Shown one piece after another: positions 1 to 7,841 of a stretch of 64,000 nucleotides of DNA. The notes under the pieces were generated by a model. It worked only from the letters and a program-made list of their open reading frames with translations. It had not been told where the DNA came from and ran no database searches. The stretch covers positions 372,001 to 436,000 of the forward strand of contig JBARXJ010000048.1 in NCBI GenBank assembly GCA_049647265.1, given 5' to 3'. Source of the DNA: JAAURB01 sp049647265 (GTDB lineage: Bacteria; Cyanobacteriota; Cyanobacteriia; Cyanobacteriales; Microcoleaceae). Each line of letters begins with the position of its first letter. The stretch's first letter is position 1. The translations under genes and the position numbers were made by a program.

Positions 1-1850
1 CCCTCGCCTGCCTCTGCGCCTGCATCGGGTGTAGCACCATCAGCTTGTTGATAGAGGTTGCTGCTGACAGTATAGAGCGCTTGCTGTAAGTCTGTGGTTA
101 GGCTTTGGATTTTCTCATCATCATCAGCCGCGATCGCATCGCGCAGATCTTTAATTAACCCTTCCATTTTGGTTTTCTCATCAGCGGGGACTTTATCACC
201 CAATTCACTGATTTGTTTCTCTGCCTGATAAGCTAAAGAATCAGCTTGGTTCTTGCGGTCAATTTTCTCACGACGTTCTTTATCGGTGTTGGCATTTTGT
301 TCCGCTTCACGAACCATCCGTTCGACTTCAGTATCCGGTAACGTCGAAGCCCCAGTAATACTGATAGACTGTTCTTTCCCGGTTCCTTTATCCTTCGCGG
401 TAACATTGAGGATACCGTTGGCATCAATATCAAAGGTAACTTCAATTTGAGGGACTCCACGAGGTGCGGGAGGAATACCATCGAGACGGAAGGTTCCTAG
501 ACTCTTGTTATCGTTGGACATTTCCCGTTCCCCTTGCAGAACGTGGATTTCAACGTTAGTTTGTCCATCAACCGCAGTCGAGAAGACTTCTGACTTTTTG
601 GTGGGGATGGTGGTGTTACGAGGAATAATTTTAGTCATCACGCCCCCGAGGGTTTCTACACCCAAGGATAACGGCGTTACGTCGAGTAGTAAGATATCCT
701 TAACTTCACCAGCCAAAACACCCGCTTGAATCGCAGCCCCCATGGCAACCACTTCATCAGGGTTAACGGTTTGGTTCGGGTCTTTACCCAAAACTCGCTT
801 AACTAAGTCTTGAATCGCTGGAATCCGAGTTGAACCCCCAACCAGAACAATCTCATCAATATTAGATTTGTTGAGTTTAGCATCTGAGAGCGCTTTTTCG
901 ACCGGAATCCGACAGCGGTCAATTAAATCAGAACAGATTTCCTCAAATTTTGTCCGGGTTAGGGTTGTATCGAGGTGTTTGGGGCCTTCAGCAGTTGCGG
1001 TAATGAAGGGCAGGTTAATATCGGTTTGGGTTAAGCTAGAGAGTTCTTTCTTTGCTTTCTCTGCGGCTTCAGTTAAGCGTTGTAGAGACTGCTTATCTTT
1101 ACGCAAGTCAACGCCTTCTGCTTTCATGAAGTCTTCGGCTAAGAAGTCCACGATTTTTTTATCGAAGTCATCCCCCCCGAGGTGAGTATCTCCAGAAGTG
1201 GAGAGTACTTCAAAGACACCGTCGCCTACTTCTAGGATTGATACGTCAAATGTACCGCCCCCTAGGTCAAATACCAGAATGGTTTCGTTGCTTTTTTTAT
1301 CTAAACCGTAAGCTAGAGAGGCCGCAGTCGGTTCGTTAATAATCCGTTTAACTTCAATCCCGGCAATTTTACCCGCGTCTTTTGTGGCTTGACGTTGAGA
1401 GTCATTAAAATAAGCAGGAACTGTAATAACAGCTTCAGTGACAGGGGAGTCAAGATATTTGCTGGCATCTTCAACCAGTTTACGCAAAACCTGGGCGGCA
1501 ATCTCTTCTGGGGCAAACTGTTTGTTGCGGGCAGGACAATCTAATTTAACGTTGCCGCTGCTGTCACGAACCACTTTATAAGAGACTTCCTTAGATTCAT
1601 TGGTCACCTCATCAAACTTGCGACCAATAAACCGTTTGACGGAATAAAACGTATTCTCCGGGTTCATCACAGACTGGCGCTTAGCAATTTGTCCCACTAA
1701 TTGTTCGCCATTATCTTTCTTGGCATAAGCAACAACAGAGGGAGTAGTGCGTAAACCTTCTGCGTTGGCAATAACAGTGGGTTTACCCCCTTCCATCACT
1801 GCGACACAAGAGTTTGTAGTACCTAAGTCAATTCCAACTACTTTTCCCAT
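1..1850 (-). CDS. dnaK: Hsp70 chaperone DnaK (C-terminal end beyond window)
   Basis: ATP-dependent cytosolic chaperone that binds exposed hydrophobic segments together with DnaJ and GrpE. The reverse strand reads from ATG at 1850 as MGKVVGIDLGTTNSCVAVME, the Hsp70 phosphate-1 motif. It continues through FNDSQRQATKDAG, NEPTAASLAYG, the DLGGGTFDVS phosphate-2 motif, VLVGGSTRIP, and a substrate-binding domain containing DVTPLSLGVETLGG. The frame is open to base 1, in the helical lid where an Ala/Gly/Asp-rich stretch begins (DGATPDAGAEAGEG), so only a short C-terminus should be missing. AGGAG lies about 14 nt before the start. An inverted repeat sits about 85 bp upstream. Cyanobacteria carry several dnaK paralogues; this window alone does not show which one this is. 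Confidence 0.97.
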   Translation of the reverse strand, partial: MGKVVGIDLGTTNSCVAVMEGGKPTVIANAEGLRTTPSVVAYAKKDNGEQLVGQIAKRQSVMNPENTFYSVKRFIGRKFDEVTNESKEVSYKVVRDSSGNVKLDCPARNKQFAPEEIAAQVLRKLVEDASKYLDSPVTEAVITVPAYFNDSQRQATKDAGKIAGIEVKRIINEPTAASLAYGLDKKSNETILVFDLGGGTFDVSILEVGDGVFEVLSTSGDTHLGGDDFDKKIVDFLAEDFMKAEGVDLRKDKQSLQRLTEAAEKAKKELSSLTQTDINLPFITATAEGPKHLDTTLTRTKFEEICSDLIDRCRIPVEKALSDAKLNKSNIDEIVLVGGSTRIPAIQDLVKRVLGKDPNQTVNPDEVVAMGAAIQAGVLAGEVKDILLLDVTPLSLGVETLGGVMTKIIPRNTTIPTKKSEVFSTAVDGQTNVEIHVLQGEREMSNDNKSLGTFRLDGIPPAPRGVPQIEVTFDIDANGILNVTAKDKGTGKEQSISITGASTLPDTEVERMVREAEQNANTDKERREKIDRKNQADSLAYQAEKQISELGDKVPADEKTKMEGLIKDLRDAIAADDDEKIQSLTTDLQQALYTVSSNLYQQADGATPDAGAEAGE

Positions 1851-2397
1851 TGGGATTTCTTTGCTCCTAATACGACAAAATTTAAATGTTATTTCCGCCC
1901 GGTTAGTTTGTTCCCCAACTCAGACTGTTTGATTAAACCAAACGGTTTAACACTCTTTGATGAGTCCAAAATTTGAATACACTCTTTAAGGTAAATTCCC
2001 TTTTTCTATACTGAGGGCGGTTAGTCCATTGTTTGAAGGTGGGTTTACCGAACCTCGCTCCAGGCGGTTGGACTCACGAGTGAGGAGTGTATCGTCATAA
2101 GTTTTGATGTACATCTATTACTGTAGGAAGTTCTGCCCGGATTTGACATGGTGGCAAACCGTAAATAGAAGGGGGATTTGCCGTCATCGTCTGGGCCAAA
2201 AAATATTCTGTACCACGCAGTTGTGCATTTTTGAGAATATGATATTATCATGTTTACTATATAGAATAAATCGTTCATCTGCCCCAGACGCTGAACCGTT
2301 TTTCAAGGGCTAAGCGGCAAAGAGGAAGACGGAAGTAGGGAGGTTTCTCCTGAAGGAACGCGCATGAACTCCTAAGTTTCATGAGGGCATAGCTTCC
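1851..2397. other. Intergenic region upstream of dnaK
   Basis: About 550 bp between dnaK and the small membrane protein gene. Apart from the inverted repeat at 1933-1950 I see no RNA gene. Two opposed overlapping short ORFs around 2045-2313 have no family resemblance, no convincing ribosome site and odd composition, so I do not call them. Confidence 0.5.
1933..1950. promoter_or_regulatory. Inverted repeat upstream of dnaK
   Basis: TTAAACC-AAAC-GGTTTAA is a perfect 7-bp inverted repeat with a 4-nt spacer, about 83 bp upstream of the dnaK start. It does not resemble the longer CIRCE operator (TTAGCACTC-N9-GAGTGCTAA). An operator role is only inferred from symmetry and position. Confidence 0.3.
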
Positions 2398-2607
2398 ATG
2401 TTGTTACCAGATTTAATCTATTTATCTCTATCTCTCTGTGCCTTTGGCCTGAGTGTATTGTTGCCGGATGAAATCGCTAAAATTATGAGCCGGGGTATCG
2501 GGCTGTTACTGCTATTTGTAAGTATCGCTTGTGCGCCTTGGTTAGTTTTGTTAATTTTAGTGGTTCCGCTGCTAAGCTCGCGCTTAACAGGTCGGCTACA
2601 AGTATGA
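2398..2607 (+). CDS. Small two-helix membrane protein
   Basis: A 69-residue protein of unknown function. It has two strongly hydrophobic segments (about residues 2-23 and 33-60) separated by a short polar loop with DEIAKIMSRG, and a basic C-terminus (SRLTGRLQV), suggesting a hairpin in the cytoplasmic or thylakoid membrane. The ATG follows GCTTCC, not a good ribosome site. A clean hairpin terminator follows 25 bp after the stop, which supports a real transcription unit. It looks like one of the small conserved hypothetical membrane proteins of cyanobacteria, but I cannot name a family. Confidence 0.6.
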   Translation: MLLPDLIYLSLSLCAFGLSVLLPDEIAKIMSRGIGLLLLFVSIACAPWLVLLILVVPLLSSRLTGRLQV

Positions 2608-2632
2608 ATCAACTTATGTTCCGAATCTCAAG

Positions 2633-2660
2633 ATCTCAAGGGCAAACCCTCCCTTGAGAT
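2633..2660 (+). terminator. Hairpin terminator after small membrane protein gene
   Basis: ATCTCAAGGG (2633-2642) and CCCTTGAGAT (2651-2660) form a perfect 10-bp stem with an 8-nt loop, followed by TTTAGT. It lies between a plus-strand gene and the convergent minus-strand gene, so it may act in both directions. Confidence 0.65.
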
Positions 2661-2684
2661 TTTAGTATGAAGGTGTTGGCTCGT

Positions 2685-3518
2685 TTAAGGGACAATCCGG
2701 ACTCGTTGAGTGATGCTAACAATTCCGCCTTTTCGCATGAGTACTGTAGAAATCCACTTTTGTTCTGACATCAGGGGTGCTTCTCCAATTTTAAATATTC
2801 CCCCAGTATTGAGTAATTCCATTTCTAAAGTGACGGGGGAAAAATAAGCCGATGCATCAACTGTTTGTGCCTCTGCTGCGCCTAGCATAATATCTTCACC
2901 CAAGGGTTCTTGTACAATGGCATCCACATTGTAGCTCTGCTTAACTGATACTGTTTCCGGTACATTCAATGTAATTGTGGGTGGATTTTCACCCGTACTC
3001 AATTGATTTTTTTCAGCAATAATCTCTTGTTGAACAATTTGCTGATTTTCTATTCGTTGCTCAGATGTAATGGTTGCTGTTAGCTGAAATTGTCGATTAT
3101 TTAAGGTTTGATTTCCCGTAATTGTTGTTATCGTTGTGGCAATAATCGCTGATCCTTCTTGTTCCCAAGATTGTAATTCTGTTTCGTAATTAACATTACT
3201 AAACTGCTGCCAAAATTGATTTAAAAGTTGTTCTAAGCTTTGACGGTCTAAGCCATCGCTATGACTAAAATCTGAACTATAATACTCTATCACCGCCTCA
3301 ACATCCTGGCGATTTGCTGCCGTTTCAATTTGATCGAGTAATGTGGTTAATTCAGAGGGAGCATTGCCTGGGGTTTGAGCCTTTACGATATCAGAAAATC
3401 CGATAATACTACTGAAAACGATACTAAATAACGTACAATTTAAAGCAAGAGTCGAGTTTCTCGGCATTAAAGCAGGAATGATAGAAATAGGAGACTGTAA
3501 CCGACGAAAAAAAGTCAT
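2685..3518 (-). CDS. Secreted NTF2/SnoaL-like domain protein
   Basis: A 277-residue protein of unknown function. After a basic N-terminus (MTFFRRLQ) there is a hydrophobic segment (about 22-42) and VKAQ, consistent with signal-peptide cleavage and export. Residues about 58-165 (LLDQIETAANRQDVEAVIEYYSSDF onward) have the helix pattern and aromatic-rich start of NTF2/SnoaL/DUF4440 folds, which often bind small hydrophobic ligands or act only as dimerisation modules. The C-terminal half is beta-rich with TITLNVPETVSVKQSYNVD. No catalytic residues can be assigned. Convergent with the small membrane protein gene; about 200 bp of AT-rich DNA separates it from gcvT. Confidence 0.6.
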   Translation of the reverse strand: MTFFRRLQSPISIIPALMPRNSTLALNCTLFSIVFSSIIGFSDIVKAQTPGNAPSELTTLLDQIETAANRQDVEAVIEYYSSDFSHSDGLDRQSLEQLLNQFWQQFSNVNYETELQSWEQEGSAIIATTITTITGNQTLNNRQFQLTATITSEQRIENQQIVQQEIIAEKNQLSTGENPPTITLNVPETVSVKQSYNVDAIVQEPLGEDIMLGAAEAQTVDASAYFSPVTLEMELLNTGGIFKIGEAPLMSEQKWISTVLMRKGGIVSITQRVRIVP

Positions 3519-3717
3519 AAGTTAAGAGATTAGAAATGAATAATGAATCAAAAATTGTCAGCCGATACAGCCACTGTCATGTTAGGAGCACCCTTGCTTA
3601 ACTTATTGGCTACAAAGTAGTTATTATAACCGATTAAAATCATCTAAAGCGATAAGCTGAGAGGGATTTGAATTTTATCCATGCTAAGAAAGAGCGGTAT
3701 TAAAATGAGTTGTTAGA

Positions 3718-4848
3718 CTATTTTAAGCGACGGTGGGGAGAACGGTAAAACGGACGCTTAACAACTGTTGCGGGATGCTGTTTACCCCGAATTTCAACCA
3801 TCACAGATTCACCTAATTTAGCAAATTTTGTGGGTAAATAGGCTAAAGCAATTGCTTTTCCTAACGTGGGTGATAAAGTGCCGCTGGTGACTTCTCCAAT
3901 GACTTCTGCGTCGATTTTCACCGGATAGCCATGACGGGCAATATGGCGGCTTTGCATTTCTAAACCGACTAAGCGTTTGGAGAGGCCCTGTTGTTTTTGA
4001 GATTCTAATACAGAACGACCAATAAAATCTTGTTTATCGTCTAAATGGACTAACCAACCTAATCCCGCTTCTAGAGGCGTTGTGGTAACATCAATATCTT
4101 GACCATACAATGCCATCGCCGCTTCTAAGCGTAAGGTATCTCTTGCTCCCAGTCCACAAGGAGTGACACCCGCATCTAACAAGGCTTGCCACAGTTGTTT
4201 GCCTAATTCCGGACTCACCATCACTTCAAAGCCATCTTCACCCGTATATCCGGTGCGGGCAATAAATCCAGGTTGCTTGAGAAGGGTCGCATTAAGATGT
4301 CCAAAAAACGGTATGGTTGATAAATCTTCTGCAACCAATTGCTGTAATGTCGCTTCAGCTTGGGGCCCTTGAACTGCAATTAAAACTCGATCTTGAGAAT
4401 GATCAATTAACTCTACATTTTTTCCTTCTAAATTAGCCACTATCCATGCTTTATCTCGAGATTTTGTGGCTGCATTCACAATCATTACACCTTGTTGTTT
4501 GCCCGTGTCTGAGTCAATCCCTTGATAGTAAAAAATAATATCATCTAAGATACCGCCTTGATCGTTGAGTAAGACGCTATACTGAGCTTGACTCGGTTGC
4601 AAACGGCTTAAATCAGAAGGAACTAAGGGTTGTAATGCCTTGATGAGTTGAACTCCTGCTAGAGAAAACATACCCATATGGGAGATATCAAACATCCCGA
4701 CTGCAGACCGAACCGCCTGATGTTCTCGAGTGATGCCGGAATATTGAACCGCCATCTCCCAACCGGAAAATGGTACAATTCGAGGGTTTAATTGTAGAGT
4801 GAGATCGTATAAAGGGGTGCGAGATAGAGGCAGAGTCGAGTTAGCCAC
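3718..4848 (-). CDS. gcvT: Glycine cleavage system T protein (aminomethyltransferase)
   Basis: Transfers the methylene group from the aminomethyl-lipoyl H protein to tetrahydrofolate, releasing ammonia. In cyanobacteria this runs in photorespiratory glycine breakdown. The 376-residue length is normal. Recognisable blocks are TPLYDLTLQLN, VPFSGWEMAVQY, GMFDISHMGM, RTGYTGEDGFEV, GLGARDTLRLEAAM, LYGQDID, and the C-terminal GEVTSGTLSPTLGKAIALAY. The start codon is GTG at 4848 (reads MANSTLPLSRTPLYDL). I see no glycine-riboswitch-like sequence in the short leader. The partner gcvP is in this window but 55 kb away, so the genes are not an operon here; gcvH and the L protein gene are not seen. Confidence 0.97.
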   Translation of the reverse strand: MANSTLPLSRTPLYDLTLQLNPRIVPFSGWEMAVQYSGITREHQAVRSAVGMFDISHMGMFSLAGVQLIKALQPLVPSDLSRLQPSQAQYSVLLNDQGGILDDIIFYYQGIDSDTGKQQGVMIVNAATKSRDKAWIVANLEGKNVELIDHSQDRVLIAVQGPQAEATLQQLVAEDLSTIPFFGHLNATLLKQPGFIARTGYTGEDGFEVMVSPELGKQLWQALLDAGVTPCGLGARDTLRLEAAMALYGQDIDVTTTPLEAGLGWLVHLDDKQDFIGRSVLESQKQQGLSKRLVGLEMQSRHIARHGYPVKIDAEVIGEVTSGTLSPTLGKAIALAYLPTKFAKLGESVMVEIRGKQHPATVVKRPFYRSPHRRLK

Positions 4849-4922
4849 AGGTGATTAATTTAATAAATTCAAGAATTGTTTAAAATTTTAAAGCAAATCT
4901 ATTGAAGATTACGTTATTTAAG

Positions 4923-5447
4923 TTACTCATTTTGACAACGAACTCGTTGCTGCTCTAGATTATCATTTCTGGGAATACTGGATAAATCTAATCCTGGTCG
5001 ATAAAGGGTTTTAGCGTCCCACAGTTTTGCACCGTCTAAATTAACATCACTTAAATCTGTGTTTTGATCTATAATTGCCCCACTTAAATCAGTTTTACTT
5101 AAATCAGCATCCCTGAAATCTACTCCTGTTAAATTAGCATCTACAAAATTTCCATAAGAAAAATTACCGTCTGAAAGATTTGCATCTTTTAAATTGGCAC
5201 AGGTAAAGTAAGCGCCTGTAAAGTTAGAATCACTTAAATTAGCATTGGTTAAATCAGCTTGTCTGAGTTGAGCATTGTTTCGATCTTGATTACTTAAATC
5301 CGCTCCGGATAAGTTGCATCCTTGGCACGAAGTGGCTTGTCTGCGAATAAAAACATCAGGATCGGTTGTATTAAATTGAGCCATTGTTGAGGAAATGACT
5401 AAAAATGGAGCAACCAATACGGTTAAACTAATAGTAATTCTTTTCAT
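4923..5447 (-). CDS. Secreted pentapeptide-repeat protein
   Basis: A 174-residue protein with a signal peptide (MKRITISLTVLVAPFLVISSTMAQ). Tandem pentapeptides of the A(D/N)LXX type run from about residue 44 to 143 (CNLSG ADLSN ... ANLTG VDFRD ADLSK TDLSG), forming a right-handed quadrilateral beta helix. A C-x-x-C pair (CQGC, about 39-42) precedes the repeats; the tail holds another Cys (RVRCQNE). These proteins are very abundant in cyanobacteria and mostly of unknown function. Export to the periplasm or thylakoid lumen is inferred from the signal peptide. Confidence 0.85.
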   Translation of the reverse strand: MKRITISLTVLVAPFLVISSTMAQFNTTDPDVFIRRQATSCQGCNLSGADLSNQDRNNAQLRQADLTNANLSDSNFTGAYFTCANLKDANLSDGNFSYGNFVDANLTGVDFRDADLSKTDLSGAIIDQNTDLSDVNLDGAKLWDAKTLYRPGLDLSSIPRNDNLEQQRVRCQNE

Positions 5448-5512
5448 GATAGCTCTCTCTACCTATGAACTGAATTAAATAGTAACATATTACTGAATAG
5501 TTGAGTGTTAAT

Positions 5513-6736
5513 TTATTTAAATTTAGATTGCAATAAATACCAGCATTCTGTGGCGATCGCCCAATCTTCTTCTGTATGAATCACGAGAATTCGTACCGGA
5601 GAATCTGTTACTGCAATATCTATATCGATAGGGGACTGATTATTTTTATTGGCATCTAATTGTATTCCTAAATATTCTAATCCATCACAAGCCGCCTCTC
5701 GAACAATAGCAGAATGTTCTCCTATTCCAGCCGAAAAAATAATAGCATCGAGTTGGGTTAAACTTCCCAGCATTGAACCGATAGACCTTTTAAGATGATG
5801 AATAAACATTTCAAATGCTAACTTTGCTAAACTATCTCCCTGTTGCATTGCTTCGGTAATATAGCGCATATCCCCTGATTTTCCAGTAATACCTTTAATG
5901 CCGGATTCTTTATTTAACATTCGATCAATTTCTTCTGCTGTCATCTGATGATTTTGCATTAAATAAAGAACAATTCCGGGATCAATTGAACCGCTACGAG
6001 TTCCCATCATTAATCCTTCTAATGGTGTAAATCCCATAGTGGTATCAATACTGATTCCATGTTTAATTGCGGCTAAAGATGCACCATTGCCTAAATGACA
6101 AGTAATCAGTTGTAGAGATTCTAAGGGTTTATTCAGTAATTCAGACGCTGTTTTAGCGCAATATTTATGACTGGTTCCGTGAAATCCATATCGACGAATG
6201 CCTTGTTTATACCAATGATAAGGAATCGGATAAGTAGCGGCAGACTTGGGCATTTTACGATGAAAAGCCGTATCAAAAACGGCTACCTGGGGTATATTTC
6301 CTAAGATATTTTCTACAGCTTCAATTCCTTCTAAATGAGCGGGATTATGATTCGGTGCAAGAGGAATTAATTGACGAATGGTTTGTTTAACTTCCGGTGT
6401 AATTTCAGTAGCCTCAGAATAATCTGAACCCCCATGAACAATGCGGTGACCCACTATATCAATTTCGGATAATTCTTTAATAACTTGAGTTTCTCCTGTT
6501 GTTAAACTTTCTAATAGTTTAGACATTCCTTCTAAACGATTATTTGGATCGAGTTTAATTTCCTGTTTAATGCTATTTGCTTTAATTTCTAATAATCCCG
6601 TTTCAGCCGCTGCTGTCCAATCAATTGCAGCTTGCCAAATCGGTTCAGGATGGTGTTGAGGTAAGGCATTTTGTTTAATATGATACAGACAGCTTTTCTG
6701 ACTACTTGAACCCGCATTTAAAACTAAAATTTTCAT
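5513..6736 (-). CDS. ackA: Acetate kinase
   Basis: Converts acetyl-phosphate and ADP to acetate and ATP (reversible), an ASKHA-fold enzyme of the cytosol. The 407-residue length is normal. Motifs: N-terminal LVLNAGSSSQKS, GHRIVHGG, FDTAFHRKMP, RYGFHGTSHKY, HLGNGASLAAI, GFTPLEGLMMGTRSGSIDPG, and SAGIGEHS. The ATG at 6736 is preceded by a short heptamer array (about 6750-6781). It lies 115 bp downstream of the histidine phosphatase gene on the same strand and is divergent from phosphoketolase xfp about 1 kb away, whose product acetyl-phosphate is its substrate. That supports a phosphoketolase-acetate kinase route for fermentation or overflow carbon. Confidence 0.97.
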   Translation of the reverse strand: MKILVLNAGSSSQKSCLYHIKQNALPQHHPEPIWQAAIDWTAAAETGLLEIKANSIKQEIKLDPNNRLEGMSKLLESLTTGETQVIKELSEIDIVGHRIVHGGSDYSEATEITPEVKQTIRQLIPLAPNHNPAHLEGIEAVENILGNIPQVAVFDTAFHRKMPKSAATYPIPYHWYKQGIRRYGFHGTSHKYCAKTASELLNKPLESLQLITCHLGNGASLAAIKHGISIDTTMGFTPLEGLMMGTRSGSIDPGIVLYLMQNHQMTAEEIDRMLNKESGIKGITGKSGDMRYITEAMQQGDSLAKLAFEMFIHHLKRSIGSMLGSLTQLDAIIFSAGIGEHSAIVREAACDGLEYLGIQLDANKNNQSPIDIDIAVTDSPVRILVIHTEEDWAIATECWYLLQSKFK

Positions 6737-6748
6737 GATTACTTTTGC

Positions 6749-6782
6749 CCTAGTTTTTAGTTGTTAGTTTTTAGTTGTTAGA
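6749..6782. repeat. Heptanucleotide array near ackA start
   Basis: Alternating 7-mers TTTTTAG and TTGTTAG on the plus strand (CTAAAAA and CTAACAA on the coding strand) lie a few bases upstream of the ackA start region. The same heptamer type forms the large array upstream of drmB at 52.1-52.3 kb. This fits the STRR class (short tandemly repeated repeats) known from cyanobacteria. Confidence 0.7.
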
Positions 6783-6851
6783 GACCGTCAGAAAGTAGTC
6801 AGTAACAGGCATGACTCCTTACTTCCTACTTACAAGATTGCCTATTGCCTA

Positions 6852-7490
6852 TCAATGTCCGGGTAAGAAACGTAAGCTTTCATCTAAGTGAGAGCGATCG
6901 GCTAAACAATGCAATAACGGCCCGTGCGCTTGCATTTCAATCAATGTAACGCCACTAACAGGCATGGCAATGCGTTCGCGAAACCGTCCAATATCAATAC
7001 CCATAAGCTGACAAATCATAATTCTAATGGTGGCTTTATGAGAAACAATTAATATATTCCCTGCTGAATAATGTTCTTGAATTTCTTGAATTATCTCTGA
7101 AGAACGCCTGGCAATATCAATTCCTCTTTCACCGCCTGTGGGCGCATTCCAACCCGGATCTGTTAGCCAGCGAACATAATCGTCATGATAATTTTTATTG
7201 ATGGTTTCGGGTAATTCTCCTTCCCATTGTCCATAAAAAATTTCTTTTAAGCCGTCTCTTAACTCCATGTTTAAACCGACTGTATCGCAAATGGGTTTTG
7301 CTGTAGCAATGGTTCGTTTCATCGGGCTAACATAAGCAGCCGTCCAAGACATTGATGCATATTTTTCAGCAAATTGCTGAGCCATTTTTTCTCCTATTGG
7401 AGTTAATTCAGGATCGAGGTTGCCACAATACCCACCCTCTCTGCTTTGTACGGTTTCTCCGTGGCGAAGAAAGTATAATTTTAAGCTCAT
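6852..7490 (-). CDS. Histidine phosphatase family protein (phosphoglycerate mutase-like)
   Basis: A 212-residue protein of the branch-1 histidine phosphatase superfamily. The N-terminal LYFLRHGETVQS contains the RHG motif whose His is phosphorylated. YVSPMKRTIATAKP, the acidic KEIFYGQWEG block (catalytic Glu/Asp region), and ILIVSHKATIRIM with the second catalytic His follow. Cofactor-dependent mutases, sugar or nucleotide phosphatases and alpha-ribazole phosphatases share this fold, so substrate cannot be assigned. It is the first gene of a probable unit phosphatase-ackA on the minus strand, divergent from xfp; a role near central carbon metabolism is only inferred. Confidence 0.85.
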   Translation of the reverse strand: MSLKLYFLRHGETVQSREGGYCGNLDPELTPIGEKMAQQFAEKYASMSWTAAYVSPMKRTIATAKPICDTVGLNMELRDGLKEIFYGQWEGELPETINKNYHDDYVRWLTDPGWNAPTGGERGIDIARRSSEIIQEIQEHYSAGNILIVSHKATIRIMICQLMGIDIGRFRERIAMPVSGVTLIEMQAHGPLLHCLADRSHLDESLRFLPGH

Positions 7491-7841
7491 AACGAATAAT
7501 TTGGGACTTAAAAATAGGATTTTAACTCATATCATTCTGCTTATGCAAAATATTAGGATATCTTGTTGTTTTCTCTAAAAAAAATATTAAATTTAGGTTA
7601 ACAATAGATGATCGAGTTATAAAATTTGAAAAAGCAGAAAACTATTGCTAAAGTATGAGGACATTCACCTAAAACCTAGGTCAATATATCTCTATGCTGA
7701 GGACAAAACTGACAAGAACTGTTCGATAAATGATGAGAATAATCAGAGATTAGAATTATCAATTCTATTGCGATAAAAGGTATCCCATAATACCAAAATT
7801 ATTCAGCAAATTTGTCAATTTACTCAACTTTTTTAAAGCTT
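7491..7841. promoter_or_regulatory. Divergent intergenic region between phosphatase-ackA and xfp
   Basis: 350 bp of AT-rich DNA between two divergent units that act in the same pathway. It must contain both promoters. I cannot fix -35/-10 boxes with confidence and see no strong operator-like palindrome. Confidence 0.4.

Noticed and set aside
2045..2313. Two overlapping opposed short ORFs upstream of dnaK
   Set aside because: They overlap on opposite strands, lack family character or ribosome sites, and have no hydrophobic or domain pattern; probably chance frames.
4849..4922. Glycine riboswitch upstream of gcvT, and similarly upstream of gcvP
   Set aside because: The leaders are AT-rich without the conserved tandem aptamer core or strong paired elements.
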